DNA of 34,790 nucleotides from JAOZMY01 sp964577975. Lineage in GTDB: Bacteria > Desulfobacterota > S145-22. Both the position numbers and the translations under genes were made by a program. The notes under the pieces were generated by a model. It did no database searches. It saw only the letters and a list, made by a program, of their open reading frames with translations, and was not told where the DNA came from. Position 1 is the first letter of the stretch. Each line of letters starts with the position of its first letter. Shown here in pieces: positions 23,107-30,996 of the stretch. The stretch covers positions 1 through 34,790 of the forward strand of contig CAZOBB010000040.1 in NCBI GenBank assembly GCA_964577975.1, read 5' to 3'.

Positions 23107-24466
23107 TGCTAATCATCCCGTTGGACGTGATGGGGAGGGTTGCAAGGGGGTCCGGACGTGTGATTTTACCGTCCGGCGCCTGTTCCACCTTCATGGCCGT
23201 GACGTGATACCCTATTTCATTTAACGCTTTTTGAAGTTCTGGCAAGAAGGGGGCGATGTGGCGGGCCGTTTTTTTCGTTTCCGTCTGGATCGATAAAGTC
23301 AATTGTTTGACGTGTGTTTTTACATCGATGCGGATCGGTCCCAATACGCTTAACGTCAAAAAGAAAACGATCCAAAAGTCATGGGAAGGGGGTTGAGTTT
23401 CCTTTTTTGACGGTTTTTTCCTCGCTTGTTTATAGATGAAGAGGTCCAGCGGTTTGACTCCGTCGGAGAGGGCGAAAGGGATCTGAAAGTAGAATTGCTG
23501 GGTTGAATCTTGGTGGATGGCATTGATCCATTGGTGGGCCTGGATGGTTTGGGAAAGATGTTCCAGATGTCGTGATAGTTCGGAGAGAAGGGCGGCGGAG
23601 AGAGAAGGGTTTGGAGGGGTAGGGGAGGTCTGGAGAGATGAAAGGTTGGGTTGAAAGGTAGGAGAGTCAACCGTTTCTGAGGAGAGGTAAGGGGTAGGCG
23701 AGGAGGGAGAGGTTGCCTCCTCGCTCTCCAAGAGGGGGGCGAGGATTTTTATAATCTTTTGTGTCAGCCCTTTGAGGTCGTCCTCTAAGAGGGTTTTTAG
23801 GGACGACGAAATATCCTTGGGGGGATTTTCTACAAGGGCCCTGAGTTTTGCCTCCCATTCTATGCCCGACTCTCGGATCCAGTCGGGGAGCGGAGGAAAG
23901 GCGACGTTTTCTCCCTCCTGGAGATCGAGGAAAGAGGGTGAAACGGGTTGTGATGGGAGGGGTGAATCGTTTTTGGCGAGAGGAGAGAACTCGAATCGTT
24001 CCAATAGGTTTGAAAGTTTCGTCAAGAGTTCGGTGGCCTCTTTTCCCAGGAAAGGCTCGGGGGAAGAGGTTAGAATAGATTGAATGGATGATTGTAAATG
24101 TTCAATGGTTTGAGAAAGGGGACGCTGAAGAGATCCCAAGAGGGGTTTTAGCTCCTGTTTGATAAGATTTTCTAAGGAAGGAGCCCTATTCAGAACCTTG
24201 AGAATAATTTCTCCTTCCGTGCTCTGGACTTCAACTTTGATGCGATCTCCTACGGCGAGGGGTAGATTGGTTCGGGCGGGGACGGCACGATTGTTCAAGG
24301 CAATGGTAACCTTGCCGTCCGGGAGGGTGTTGAGGACTCTTGTCTCCAGGATATCCCCTTTGTTGAGCCAGAAGGTGTCTTTTGTTTCGAGTAAAGGCTT
24401 GACGTCCTCTCCCCTCTTAAGGAGGCGGCTTTCTTGAATGAGATTGAATATGCCCGTTATGTCCAT
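23096..24466 (-). CDS. fliK: FliK-like flagellar hook-length control protein
   Basis: This 456-residue protein has a FliK layout. The N-terminal 100 residues include a beta-rich part (GDILETRVLNTLPDGKVTIA). A Pro/Ser/Leu-rich low-complexity middle (about 100-300) could act as the molecular ruler. The C-terminal domain (about 325-430) has LSVLGPIRIDVKTHVKQLTL followed by AFxPELQKALNEIGY-like helices, the hook-length-control C-terminal pattern that contacts FlhB. The gene next to it encodes an FlhB C-terminal domain, supporting the assignment. FliK sequences vary strongly, so the name is by domain pattern and position. Confidence 0.8.
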   Translation of the reverse strand: MDITGIFNLIQESRLLKRGEDVKPLLETKDTFWLNKGDILETRVLNTLPDGKVTIALNNRAVPARTNLPLAVGDRIKVEVQSTEGEIILKVLNRAPSLENLIKQELKPLLGSLQRPLSQTIEHLQSSIQSILTSSPEPFLGKEATELLTKLSNLLERFEFSPLAKNDSPLPSQPVSPSFLDLQEGENVAFPPLPDWIRESGIEWEAKLRALVENPPKDISSSLKTLLEDDLKGLTQKIIKILAPLLESEEATSPSSPTPYLSSETVDSPTFQPNLSSLQTSPTPPNPSLSAALLSELSRHLEHLSQTIQAHQWINAIHQDSTQQFYFQIPFALSDGVKPLDLFIYKQARKKPSKKETQPPSHDFWIVFFLTLSVLGPIRIDVKTHVKQLTLSIQTETKKTARHIAPFLPELQKALNEIGYHVTAMKVEQAPDGKITRPDPLATLPITSNGMISIVA

Positions 24467-24473
24467 GGAATCA

Positions 24474-24944
24474 CTAGGGATCTCGGTGTTGAGCTTCCAT
24501 CTTTGTAACGAGTTCCACTTCTCCTAGGGGGAGATTGAGTTGCCGGCTTATTTCGAGAGGTTTCATCCCTTTTTTAAGAAGGTATCGGATGGCTTCTCTT
24601 TCAGCGGTGGGACGGATCATGGTTGTTTTGACGGCTTCCTTGTGGGAGGTGTCAGTCTCTTTTTTTACCTCTTCTAAATGCTTGAGGGCATCTTGGGCTA
24701 CGGCAATTTCATTCCGGAGACGGTCGATAAGGTCTTCGATGGAATGAGAGAGATGTTCCGCTTTCTGATCCGAAGTGTCGATTAATGTTTGGAAAACCTT
24801 TGTTTGTTTCAAAATCCACTCCTTCAATGCGAGGCGTTGTTTGCGCTCTCGGAAGAGGATAATTAGGGAGAAAATAATGAGGATGATTAAAAAACAATCG
24901 ATAGAAAGTTGCAAGAGGTTCCAAATAGAGGGAGACATACGCAT
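24474..24944 (-). CDS. DUF2802-type membrane-anchored coiled-coil protein
   Basis: This 156-residue protein has one N-terminal membrane segment (LSIDCFLIILIIFSLIILF, about 13-31), a charged coiled coil (about 35-100) and a C-terminal helix-turn-helix-like end AIRYLLKKGMKPLEISRQLN followed by LPLGEVELVTKM. The end matches the pattern of DUF2802 proteins, which are often found within flagellar gene clusters of deltaproteobacteria and have no assigned function. It lies 7 bases before fliK and starts one base after the small gene upstream, so it belongs to the same operon. Confidence 0.65.
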   Translation of the reverse strand: MRMSPSIWNLLQLSIDCFLIILIIFSLIILFRERKQRLALKEWILKQTKVFQTLIDTSDQKAEHLSHSIEDLIDRLRNEIAVAQDALKHLEEVKKETDTSHKEAVKTTMIRPTAEREAIRYLLKKGMKPLEISRQLNLPLGEVELVTKMEAQHRDP

Positions 24945-25262
24945 TTATACTTTAATATCAATGAGTTGGCCCTCATCTATTCCCAAATGATGGTGAGGAG
25001 AGGAAGACCCTTCTTTTTCTTCTTTGTGAGATTGATCTTGGTTGCCTTTATGTCTTTGTTGTCTTTTTTGGTCTCCGTGGATCTTTGTCTGCTCTGTCTC
25101 TTTCGTGTCTTGGACATTCGATCGTAATCGGACGCGTTCTTCCTGTAGCTGGGAGGCGAACTGTTGTTGCCGAGTATCGGGATTAGGATTCTGGAGTTGT
25201 TGAATTTTTTCCACGGCGGATGTCTGACTTAAAACGACAGTCAAGTCGAAACCGCCTGGCAT
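24945..25262 (-). CDS. Small hydrophilic Gln/Lys-rich protein in the flagellar cluster
   Basis: I do not recognise a family. The 105-residue protein is soluble and charged: a short hydrophobic start (GFDLTVVLSQTSAVEKIQQL), a Gln/Glu/Lys-rich middle with little predicted fold, a His triplet near residue 90 and the ending GIDEGQLIDIKV. A good ribosome site (AAAAGGAGATATC) precedes ATG 25262, and the stop abuts the next gene, so it is very likely translated. As the first gene of the unit that contains fliK it may be a flagellar accessory protein; that is inference from position only. Confidence 0.6.
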   Translation of the reverse strand: MPGGFDLTVVLSQTSAVEKIQQLQNPNPDTRQQQFASQLQEERVRLRSNVQDTKETEQTKIHGDQKRQQRHKGNQDQSHKEEKEGSSSPHHHLGIDEGQLIDIKV

Positions 25263-25312
25263 TATGATATCTCCTTTTGCTCTTTTATTATATCAATCGC
25301 TCTTTTTCTTTT

Positions 25313-25334
25313 ATTCTTGAGCTTTCCCAAGAAT
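25313..25334. repeat. Inverted repeat at the fliK-operon transcription start
   Basis: ATTCTTG (25313-25319) and CAAGAAT (25328-25334) form a perfect 7-bp inverted repeat with an 8-base centre. It overlaps the -10 box and the expected start point of the promoter described next. It could be an operator or a 5' hairpin of the transcript. It lacks a T tract, so it is not a terminator. Confidence 0.35.
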
Positions 25335-25361
25335 TGTAAAAAAGGAAGCATTGTTTGTCAA
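25333..25361 (-). promoter_or_regulatory. Sigma-70 promoter for the fliK-containing operon
   Basis: On the - strand a consensus TTGACA (25356-25361), a 17-base spacer and TACAAT (25333-25338) are present, 5 of 6 matches at -10. Transcription would begin near 25326, about 64 bases before ATG 25262. This would let the small protein, DUF2802 protein, FliK and FlhB-like genes be expressed apart from the sigma-54 operon. Confidence 0.72.
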
Positions 25362-25370
25362 TGGAAGGAA

Positions 25371-26234
25371 TCAGGATGTCCCTTTCCGTGAATAGAGACG
25401 TTTAAGAAGGGAAGTAGCTTCAGCTGCACGTTTTGTAAGATCCAACATTCCTTGGTAGGGGCGGTAGTAGCGCATGGCTTGAGGGATGAGAGCCTTTATC
25501 CGTGCGATGCGGTGTTCATCCAAAGGGTGCGTGGATAGAAACTCTAGTTTGAGTTTTCCTTTGGACTGTTGGGCCATCTTTCCCCAAAAAGATAAGGCGG
25601 CGTGGGGATCGTAGCCTGCAATGGCCATGAGGATAAGACCAATCTGATCCGCCTCGTACTCTTGGGTCCGGCTGTAAGGGAGCAAGATGGCGAGGTTTGC
25701 CGCCAACCCGTAAGCGGCGTCGAACGCTGTTACGGCTTCTTGGGTCTGAAGATCAAGGGCAACCATCGCTGCCTGTTCACCCAACTGGGCAAGGAGGATC
25801 ATGCTCAGTCGTTCTGCCCCATGCCGGGCCAAGGCATGTCCCACTTCGTGAGCGATGACGGTGGCTAGTTCCGCTTCTGTCTCTGCATATTTGAAAATTC
25901 CTGTATAAACGAAGATTTTTCCTCCTGGAAGACAAAAGGCGTTGGCGACCTTGGGTTTGTCGATCACGTGAAACTCCCAATGGTAGTTCGGTCGATTGGC
26001 TGCCTGGGCAATGCGGATGCCCACACGTCGAACAAGGCTGGTGTAGTAGGGATCCGTGCTTTCTGGCTCTTTTTGGAGGATTTCTTGGGAGGCCTGGTTG
26101 CCAAGGGCGATTTCTTCTTGCGGGGAGATAAGCATGAGCTGACTTCTGCCCGTATAGGGAGCTGTAGCGCAAGCCGCCAAGAGGCAGATCGCTAGGAGGT
26201 AGAAAATAATGGAAAAGGTTTGCCTATGTTTCAT
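25371..26234 (-). CDS. M48-family metalloprotease, lipoprotein
   Basis: This 287-residue protein has a lipoprotein signal (IFYLLAICLLAAC, lipid site C22, motif LAAC) and the zinc-protease motif HEVGH at 129-133, with the third ligand in the downstream EYEAD (192-196). The neighbouring block QLMLISPQEEIALGNQASQE is typical of the periplasmic M48 group that contains LoiP/YcaL and related chaperone-proteases. Position 2 after the lipidated Cys is Ala, not Asp, which in enteric cells would favour outer-membrane sorting. It probably degrades misfolded envelope proteins. ATG 26234 gives the intact signal peptide; no strong ribosome site is visible. It is transcribed divergently from the operon to its right and is not obviously linked to flagella. 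Confidence 0.88.
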   Translation of the reverse strand: MKHRQTFSIIFYLLAICLLAACATAPYTGRSQLMLISPQEEIALGNQASQEILQKEPESTDPYYTSLVRRVGIRIAQAANRPNYHWEFHVIDKPKVANAFCLPGGKIFVYTGIFKYAETEAELATVIAHEVGHALARHGAERLSMILLAQLGEQAAMVALDLQTQEAVTAFDAAYGLAANLAILLPYSRTQEYEADQIGLILMAIAGYDPHAALSFWGKMAQQSKGKLKLEFLSTHPLDEHRIARIKALIPQAMRYYRPYQGMLDLTKRAAEATSLLKRLYSRKGTS

Positions 26235-26306
26235 TTTAACTATGTATATCAAATTTTGGGAGAGATTGGAAATTAACGGCCGGAAAGGAATAAAACGCCG
26301 TTCCTC

Positions 26307-26334
26307 TTGACACGGGATGAGAGATTTTTATAAT
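26307..26334 (+). promoter_or_regulatory. Near-perfect sigma-70 promoter for the right-hand catabolic operon
   Basis: Consensus TTGACA (26307-26312), a 16-base spacer and consensus TATAAT (26329-26334). Transcription would begin near 26341. Such a strong promoter normally needs repression, and two inverted repeats lie just after it. Confidence 0.88.
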
Positions 26335-26369
26335 ATCTATATGAGATATAAATTATCATATATTGATAA
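26333..26369. promoter_or_regulatory. Two tandem inverted repeats, candidate double operator
   Basis: ATATCT-N5-AGATAT (26333-26349) and TTATCA-N5-TGATAA (26353-26369) are both perfect 6-bp inverted repeats sharing the core TATC-N7-GATA. Their centres are exactly 20 bases apart, about two helical turns. They cover the transcription start and leader of the operon that encodes an IclR-type regulator, which is the natural candidate to bind them. The region is AT-rich, so chance palindromes are possible. Confidence 0.5.
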
Positions 26370-26382
26370 AAAGGGGGAAAGG

Positions 26383-27249
26383 ATGGAACGGGTTGGAATT
26401 GTTGGGGCAGGATTGATGGGGAGTGGCATTGCTCAAGTTTGTGCCCAAGCGGGAATGCATGTCGTAATGATGGATATAAATCCGGAGGCCTTGGAAAAGG
26501 CGAAAGAGAAGATCGATTGGTCGGTAGGGAAATTCGTTGAGAAGGGGAGAATCGAGGAGAAGAAGGAAGAGGTTTTGTCGAGAATATCCGTGACGACGGA
26601 ATTTAAGGATTTGAGGGAGGTCGAAATAATCATAGAGAATGTTTACGAGGATATCAATTTGAAACGTGAGGTGTTTCGCTCCCTTTCAGCGATAGTGCCG
26701 GAGGATACCTTGCTTGCGAGTGACACCTCGGCGATTCCAATTACCGAATTTGCGGCGGTGTCTCGCTATCCTGAGAGGGTTGTGGGACTTCATTTTTTCA
26801 GTCCCGCTCAAATGATGCAGATTGTGGAGGTGATCAGAGGCGTGACCACTTCAGATGAGGCCATGGATCGCGCCGTGGCCTTCGTCGAGAAGATTGGGAA
26901 AAAGCCCATACGTGTTGAAAGGGATATCGCGGGTTTTCTTTTGAACCGTATCAATTTTCCGAGCACGATCGAAGCGATTCGTTTGGTGGAAGAGGGGATT
27001 GCTACGGTGGAGGAGGTCGATGCCGGGATGCGTCTTGCTTTTGGACGCCGGATGGGGCCCTTCGAGACGGCGGACATGGTGGGATTGGATGTGATGATGA
27101 AGGCGATGATGGCCACCTATGAAGAGACGAAGGATATGAAGTTTTATCCACCTGTTTTGATGCAGAGGAAGGTGTTGGCAGGCCATCTGGGTATTAAAAC
27201 ACGTAGGGGGTGGTATGAGTACAATGAAGACGGTACTCGGAGAGTCTGA
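26383..27249 (+). CDS. 3-hydroxyacyl-CoA (3-hydroxybutyryl-CoA) dehydrogenase
   Basis: This 288-residue protein oxidises a 3-hydroxyacyl-CoA with NAD(P)+ in the cytoplasm. The Rossmann motif GIVGAGLMGSGIAQ starts at residue 5. Catalytic residues are visible in order: the Ser in ASDTSAIPI (S116), H137 in GLHFFSP, E149 and N188 in LLNRI. The C-terminal domain (about 190-288) carries RRMGPFETADMVGLDVMM, the usual dimer domain. The canonical ASNTS reads ASDTS, a mild variation. ATG 26383 follows GGGGGAAAGG; an in-frame start at 26317 lies inside the promoter and is rejected. It is the first gene of the operon, and its end overlaps the IclR gene by 35 bases. Confidence 0.92.
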   Translation: MERVGIVGAGLMGSGIAQVCAQAGMHVVMMDINPEALEKAKEKIDWSVGKFVEKGRIEEKKEEVLSRISVTTEFKDLREVEIIIENVYEDINLKREVFRSLSAIVPEDTLLASDTSAIPITEFAAVSRYPERVVGLHFFSPAQMMQIVEVIRGVTTSDEAMDRAVAFVEKIGKKPIRVERDIAGFLLNRINFPSTIEAIRLVEEGIATVEEVDAGMRLAFGRRMGPFETADMVGLDVMMKAMMATYEETKDMKFYPPVLMQRKVLAGHLGIKTRRGWYEYNEDGTRRV

Positions 27250-28057
27250 AGTGTTGACGACCTCGAGAATTTCGAGAGTCTATCATCTCAAGTCGTTGGA
27301 AAAAGGGCTCAGGTTGTTGGAGACGTTTAGCTCTGAGGCACCGGCGATGACACTGACGGAACTGGCTCAACGATGTGGGTACCACCTTTCTACGGTCCAA
27401 CGTCTTACGGCGACCCTGTGCCGTTTGGGGTATCTGAAACGTGATCACCAGAAGCGTTACCATCTCGGGCTGAAGGTCGTCAAGTTGGGGTTTCAACTCA
27501 CGCAAACGATCTCTTTGAAGAATTTTCTTTCCCCTTACCTCCACGATCTTTTCGGGATTGTTGAAGAGAGTGTCAATCTTTTTCTTCCAGAGGGGGATGA
27601 GGTTGTAATAGTCGAGCGGTTGGAGAAGCGGAGGATTCTTCAATATTTTCTCCAGACAGGTTCAAGCCTTCCCATGTATTGTACGGCGGCGGGCAAAGCC
27701 ATTCTCTCCCACAAAGGGGAGGACGAGATTGAGGCGTATCTGAAAAGAGTTCCTCTCGAGTCCTTTACCTCCTATACGATTACGGATCCCCATAAGTTGG
27801 TGGAGGAACTAGAGTTGGCTCGAAGAAGAGGATACGCCATCAACCGCCAGGAGTTGGGATTGGGAGCTTGTGCGATTGGGACGGCCATTCTTGATAAAGA
27901 GGGGGATCCTTGTGGTGCTATTAGCATAGCGAGTCCCTTGCAGCATTTTAACATGGAAACGGTGGAGAAGAAGTTTCTTGGTCCGCTACTGGAAACGGCA
28001 AGGATTGGGTCGGAATTCATGGGATTCCAGGGGGAGAAGCGTGGGAATGGGAAGTGA
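27215..28057 (+). CDS. IclR-family transcriptional regulator
   Basis: This 280-residue regulator has an N-terminal winged helix-turn-helix (about 25-88: SLEKGLRLLETFSSEAPAMT, then LTELAQRCGYHLSTVQRLTA and LGYLKRD) and a C-terminal effector-binding IclR domain, with MYCTAAGKAILSH near 151-163 and GACAIGTAILDKEG with the family GAISI strand near 212-233. IclR proteins usually sense an aromatic or organic acid and control its catabolic operon. It is coded inside the operon it probably controls; the tandem repeats at 26333-26369 are the proposed target. ATG 27215 overlaps the dehydrogenase end; a start a few codons later is possible because the first 20 residues are not conserved. Confidence 0.9.
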   Translation: MSTMKTVLGESEVLTTSRISRVYHLKSLEKGLRLLETFSSEAPAMTLTELAQRCGYHLSTVQRLTATLCRLGYLKRDHQKRYHLGLKVVKLGFQLTQTISLKNFLSPYLHDLFGIVEESVNLFLPEGDEVVIVERLEKRRILQYFLQTGSSLPMYCTAAGKAILSHKGEDEIEAYLKRVPLESFTSYTITDPHKLVEELELARRRGYAINRQELGLGACAIGTAILDKEGDPCGAISIASPLQHFNMETVEKKFLGPLLETARIGSEFMGFQGEKRGNGK

Positions 28058-28058
28058 C

Positions 28059-29426
28059 ATGGAAGGGATTTTTTCCAAGACACGAGAAGAGATTCGAGAG
28101 ATCCAGGATAAAGGGATTCGCCGGATGATGGAATTGTGTCGGAAGGGTCATCCGTATTATCAGAAACGCTTTAAAGAAGAGGGGATCGATTTTTCTTCTG
28201 TCAAAGGGATTGATGACCTGGAAGAATTACCCCTTACGACAAAGCAGGATTACATGGCCCAACCGGAAGAATTTGTCTTGTCACTTCCCGAGGCCCCGCT
28301 TTTTGAGCGTGTTGTTTATAACGTGCTTTATACGACGGGCACGACGACGGGGAAGCCCACTCCTTTCTACAATACCGCCCATGATTATTATGCGACCTTG
28401 ATGATATCGAAACGCGTGGCCCATATCGTGGGACTGACACCGGAAGATACGATCGCCAATACCTATCCTCTGACGATGGTGCCCCATCTGACGTTCTTCG
28501 CAGCCTTTTGGTATGCGACGGTAATAGGCGCGCGGTTGGTGAGCACCCTAACGGGGACCCCAAATCCGGAATTTCCCGTGACGAATTCTTCAAGACAGGC
28601 GGCAAAGATGGTGGAGGCGTCGGGCGCGACGGTCCTGTGGGGGATACCTAGTTTTTTGAGGAGACTTTTGACGTTGGCGGAGGAGATGGGTCTCGACTAT
28701 CATCGGCTTCGAATGGCGGCGGTTGCGGGAGAGCCTTGTTCTCAAGAACTCCGGGAAGACATTGTTCGACGATTGAAACGACTCGGAGCAAAGGCCCCTC
28801 ACGTCAACAACCGTTTCGGGTTCACGGAAATCAGCACGGTATTGGTCGAGTGCGATGATGAAGGGAAAGGAGGATTTCATAATCCCGCTCCGGATCATTT
28901 CTTTTTAGAGGCGGTTGACCCCGACACGGGGCGGCGGGTCGAGGATGGAGTGGAGGGATACCTAGCCGTGACGCATTTGAACCGAAGGGGAACGGTGTTT
29001 GTTAGATACCTGACGGGGGATATCGTCGTGATGTCTCACGAACGGTGTCCCTATTGTGGGCGTCAAACGTCCCGAGTGGTGTCCCAGCCTTATCGGAAGA
29101 GTAATTTGGTTAAGTTCAAGGGGACGCTCATCAATCCAGATCCGCTGATACGGGCTCTGTCAGGCATGGAAGGCGTAGAGGAGTTTCAAATCGTGTTTAC
29201 GAGGGAGGATCTTGCTGATCCGCTTTCGCCGGATCATTTGCAGATTCGAATAGCGTCTGAGAAAAAGAATGAGGAGGTGATTCGCAGGGTGGTTGGCTTG
29301 TGCCTCCAGACGATAGAGATGCGTCCCGAAGTGGTATTTGTCAAAAAGGACGATATCTATGATCCGGATAAGGGATTCAAATCGAGACGGGTTATCGACC
29401 TTCGGTCAAAAGAAAATAAAGGATGA
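28059..29426 (+). CDS. Phenylacetate-CoA ligase-family adenylate-forming enzyme
   Basis: This 455-residue protein belongs to the PaaK branch of the adenylate-forming superfamily, which activates aryl or short carboxylic acids to acyl-CoA with ATP. Visible are the N-terminal KGHPYYQKRFKEEGID block, the P-loop LYTTGTTTGKPTPFYN, an adenine-side NRFGFTEIS motif, VRYLTGDIVVMS with its Asp, and the CPYCGRQTSRV cysteine motif of PaaK proteins. The C-terminal 100 residues hold the small mobile domain. The acid cannot be named; aromatic or branched acids are possible. ATG 28059 begins one base after the IclR stop; an ATG at 28047, preceded by GGGGAGAAG, would add four residues and overlap that gene by 11 bases. 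Confidence 0.85.
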   Translation: MEGIFSKTREEIREIQDKGIRRMMELCRKGHPYYQKRFKEEGIDFSSVKGIDDLEELPLTTKQDYMAQPEEFVLSLPEAPLFERVVYNVLYTTGTTTGKPTPFYNTAHDYYATLMISKRVAHIVGLTPEDTIANTYPLTMVPHLTFFAAFWYATVIGARLVSTLTGTPNPEFPVTNSSRQAAKMVEASGATVLWGIPSFLRRLLTLAEEMGLDYHRLRMAAVAGEPCSQELREDIVRRLKRLGAKAPHVNNRFGFTEISTVLVECDDEGKGGFHNPAPDHFFLEAVDPDTGRRVEDGVEGYLAVTHLNRRGTVFVRYLTGDIVVMSHERCPYCGRQTSRVVSQPYRKSNLVKFKGTLINPDPLIRALSGMEGVEEFQIVFTREDLADPLSPDHLQIRIASEKKNEEVIRRVVGLCLQTIEMRPEVVFVKKDDIYDPDKGFKSRRVIDLRSKENKG

Positions 29427-29488
29427 AAGGAGGGATGGGGTGAATTTAACTGTAGATGGGAAATAAAGTGAAAAAAAAGGAGGAAGAG

Positions 29489-30454
29489 ATGGTTAGACGA
29501 TGGAAGATGATTGGGTTGGTAGTGGTGATCGCGTGGGTTGTCGTTATGACAACGGCGCAAGGTTTCAGTGGCGTGAAACGTTTGAGAATTGCTACGGCGG
29601 GAATTGGAGGGACTTGGTACCCCTTGGGAGGGGGCGTGGCGAAGGTGATCACGAAGTATATCAAGGGGGTGGAAGCCACGGCCTACCCTTCGGGTGCCTC
29701 CGTGGAGAATATTCGCGCCATAGGGCGTAAGAGGGCCGATCTCGCCCTTGTGATGCCGGATGCGGCTTACTATGCCTACACCGGAACGGGGATGTTCCAA
29801 GGGAAAAAGGTGGGAAATATCCGAGGCGTTTGTTCCACGTATCCGATTGACATTGAAGTCATCGTGGCAGCGGACTCCCCCATCAAAAAGTTTGAGGATA
29901 TCAAAGGCCATTCCATTGCGTGTGGCGCACCAGGCAGTGGCATAGAGCTGATGACTCGCCGCCTCCTCAAGGTACACAATATGTCGTACGATGATGTCAA
30001 GGAAAACTTTTTGAGTGTGTCCGAATCGATGCAGGCCTTTAAGGACGGCACCGTAGATGTTATCATAACATCGGTTGGCACGCCGTCGTCGGCGATTATG
30101 GATCTCGTCACGAAACGCAAGATTCGGTTTCTTGACATCAGTGACGAGGCGTTGGAAAAGATCAACAAGATTTTACCCGTTTATTTCCGGCATATCATCC
30201 CGGGGGGCACCTATAAGGGAGTAGATAGGGATTGCAGGACCCTGGCGTGGATGGGGTTTTTCATAACCTATGCGGAAATGGAGGACAAACTTGTTTACGC
30301 TATTCTGGACGCAATCTTTTCCCACAAACCGGAGTTGAACCAGATTCATTCCAAGTTCAAGATGATTACGCTGAAAACGGCCACGAACGGAATTTCCATT
30401 CCTTTGCACCCGGGGGCTAAAAAATTCTACGAAGATAAAGGTGTGTTGAAGTAA
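29489..30454 (+). CDS. TAXI-family TRAP transporter solute-binding protein
   Basis: This 321-residue periplasmic protein has a signal peptide (MIGLVVVIAWVVVMTTAQGF) and the TAXI-type start LRIATAGIGGTWYPLGGGVA, then YPSGASVENIRAIGRKRADL and ALVMPDAA, all typical of this subfamily. It captures a solute, usually a dicarboxylate or amino or keto acid, and hands it to the permease encoded two genes on. ATG 29489 follows AAGGAGGAAGAG; a GTG/ATG start at 29456 would add a charged leader before the signal peptide. It overlaps the next gene by one base (TAATG), so the three transporter genes are translationally linked. Confidence 0.92.
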   Translation: MVRRWKMIGLVVVIAWVVVMTTAQGFSGVKRLRIATAGIGGTWYPLGGGVAKVITKYIKGVEATAYPSGASVENIRAIGRKRADLALVMPDAAYYAYTGTGMFQGKKVGNIRGVCSTYPIDIEVIVAADSPIKKFEDIKGHSIACGAPGSGIELMTRRLLKVHNMSYDDVKENFLSVSESMQAFKDGTVDVIITSVGTPSSAIMDLVTKRKIRFLDISDEALEKINKILPVYFRHIIPGGTYKGVDRDCRTLAWMGFFITYAEMEDKLVYAILDAIFSHKPELNQIHSKFKMITLKTATNGISIPLHPGAKKFYEDKGVLK

Positions 30455-30996
30455 TGATCCATAAGGAGAGAGGAAGGGCGTCCACCCTTTTGAGTGGAAA
30501 GTCGCTGTTGATTTTTCTGTGTGCCGGGTGGGCCTTCTATCTCTCCTCCTCCCAGGTTTTCCTGCGAGTTGAGAACTACGAGACCCATAAACCCCTTTTT
30601 TGGATCGAAGTGAAGGGAAACGATACCTTTTCCCTTGCCTTCAAACACTCTTACGACAAGGCGATGTATGTGGAGCATTATCAAATCGTCAAAGGGAAAG
30701 AGTTCGTTTTAACGGGGATAACCTTTCAGTCGGATCTGAACGGTCAGGGATTCATCTATCCCAACCCTAGGTACCTTTCAAATGGGTGGGGAACGTTTCA
30801 GGGGCTCCATGAGGTTAAGAAGAAAATCCCTTTTATCATGGGTTCGGCGGATCAGGCGAATCACACCCTCCTTATCCATGGGAAGAAGTATCTCTTAACA
30901 CGGTACGTCGAGGCGGGAATGCCCGTTGCTTTGAGGGTGGAAAGGGCGAGAAGGTACGATGTCTATGTTTGGAGGGTGGAAAAGTGGTTGCGGTAA
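30454..30996 (+). CDS. DUF1850 protein associated with TAXI TRAP transporters
   Basis: This 180-residue protein has a single N-terminal membrane or signal segment (LLIFLCAGWAFYLSSSQVFL) and a DUF1850-like remainder: FSLAFKHSYDKAMYVEHYQI near 60-79, LNGQGFIYPNPRYLSNGWGT, and TRYVEAGMPVALRVERARRY near the end. Genes of this family commonly sit between a TAXI binding protein and a fused permease, as here, and may be an accessory or assembly part of the transporter; no function is established. It starts inside the TAA of the previous gene and overlaps the permease gene by 13 bases. Confidence 0.82.
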   Translation: MIHKERGRASTLLSGKSLLIFLCAGWAFYLSSSQVFLRVENYETHKPLFWIEVKGNDTFSLAFKHSYDKAMYVEHYQIVKGKEFVLTGITFQSDLNGQGFIYPNPRYLSNGWGTFQGLHEVKKKIPFIMGSADQANHTLLIHGKKYLLTRYVEAGMPVALRVERARRYDVYVWRVEKWLR

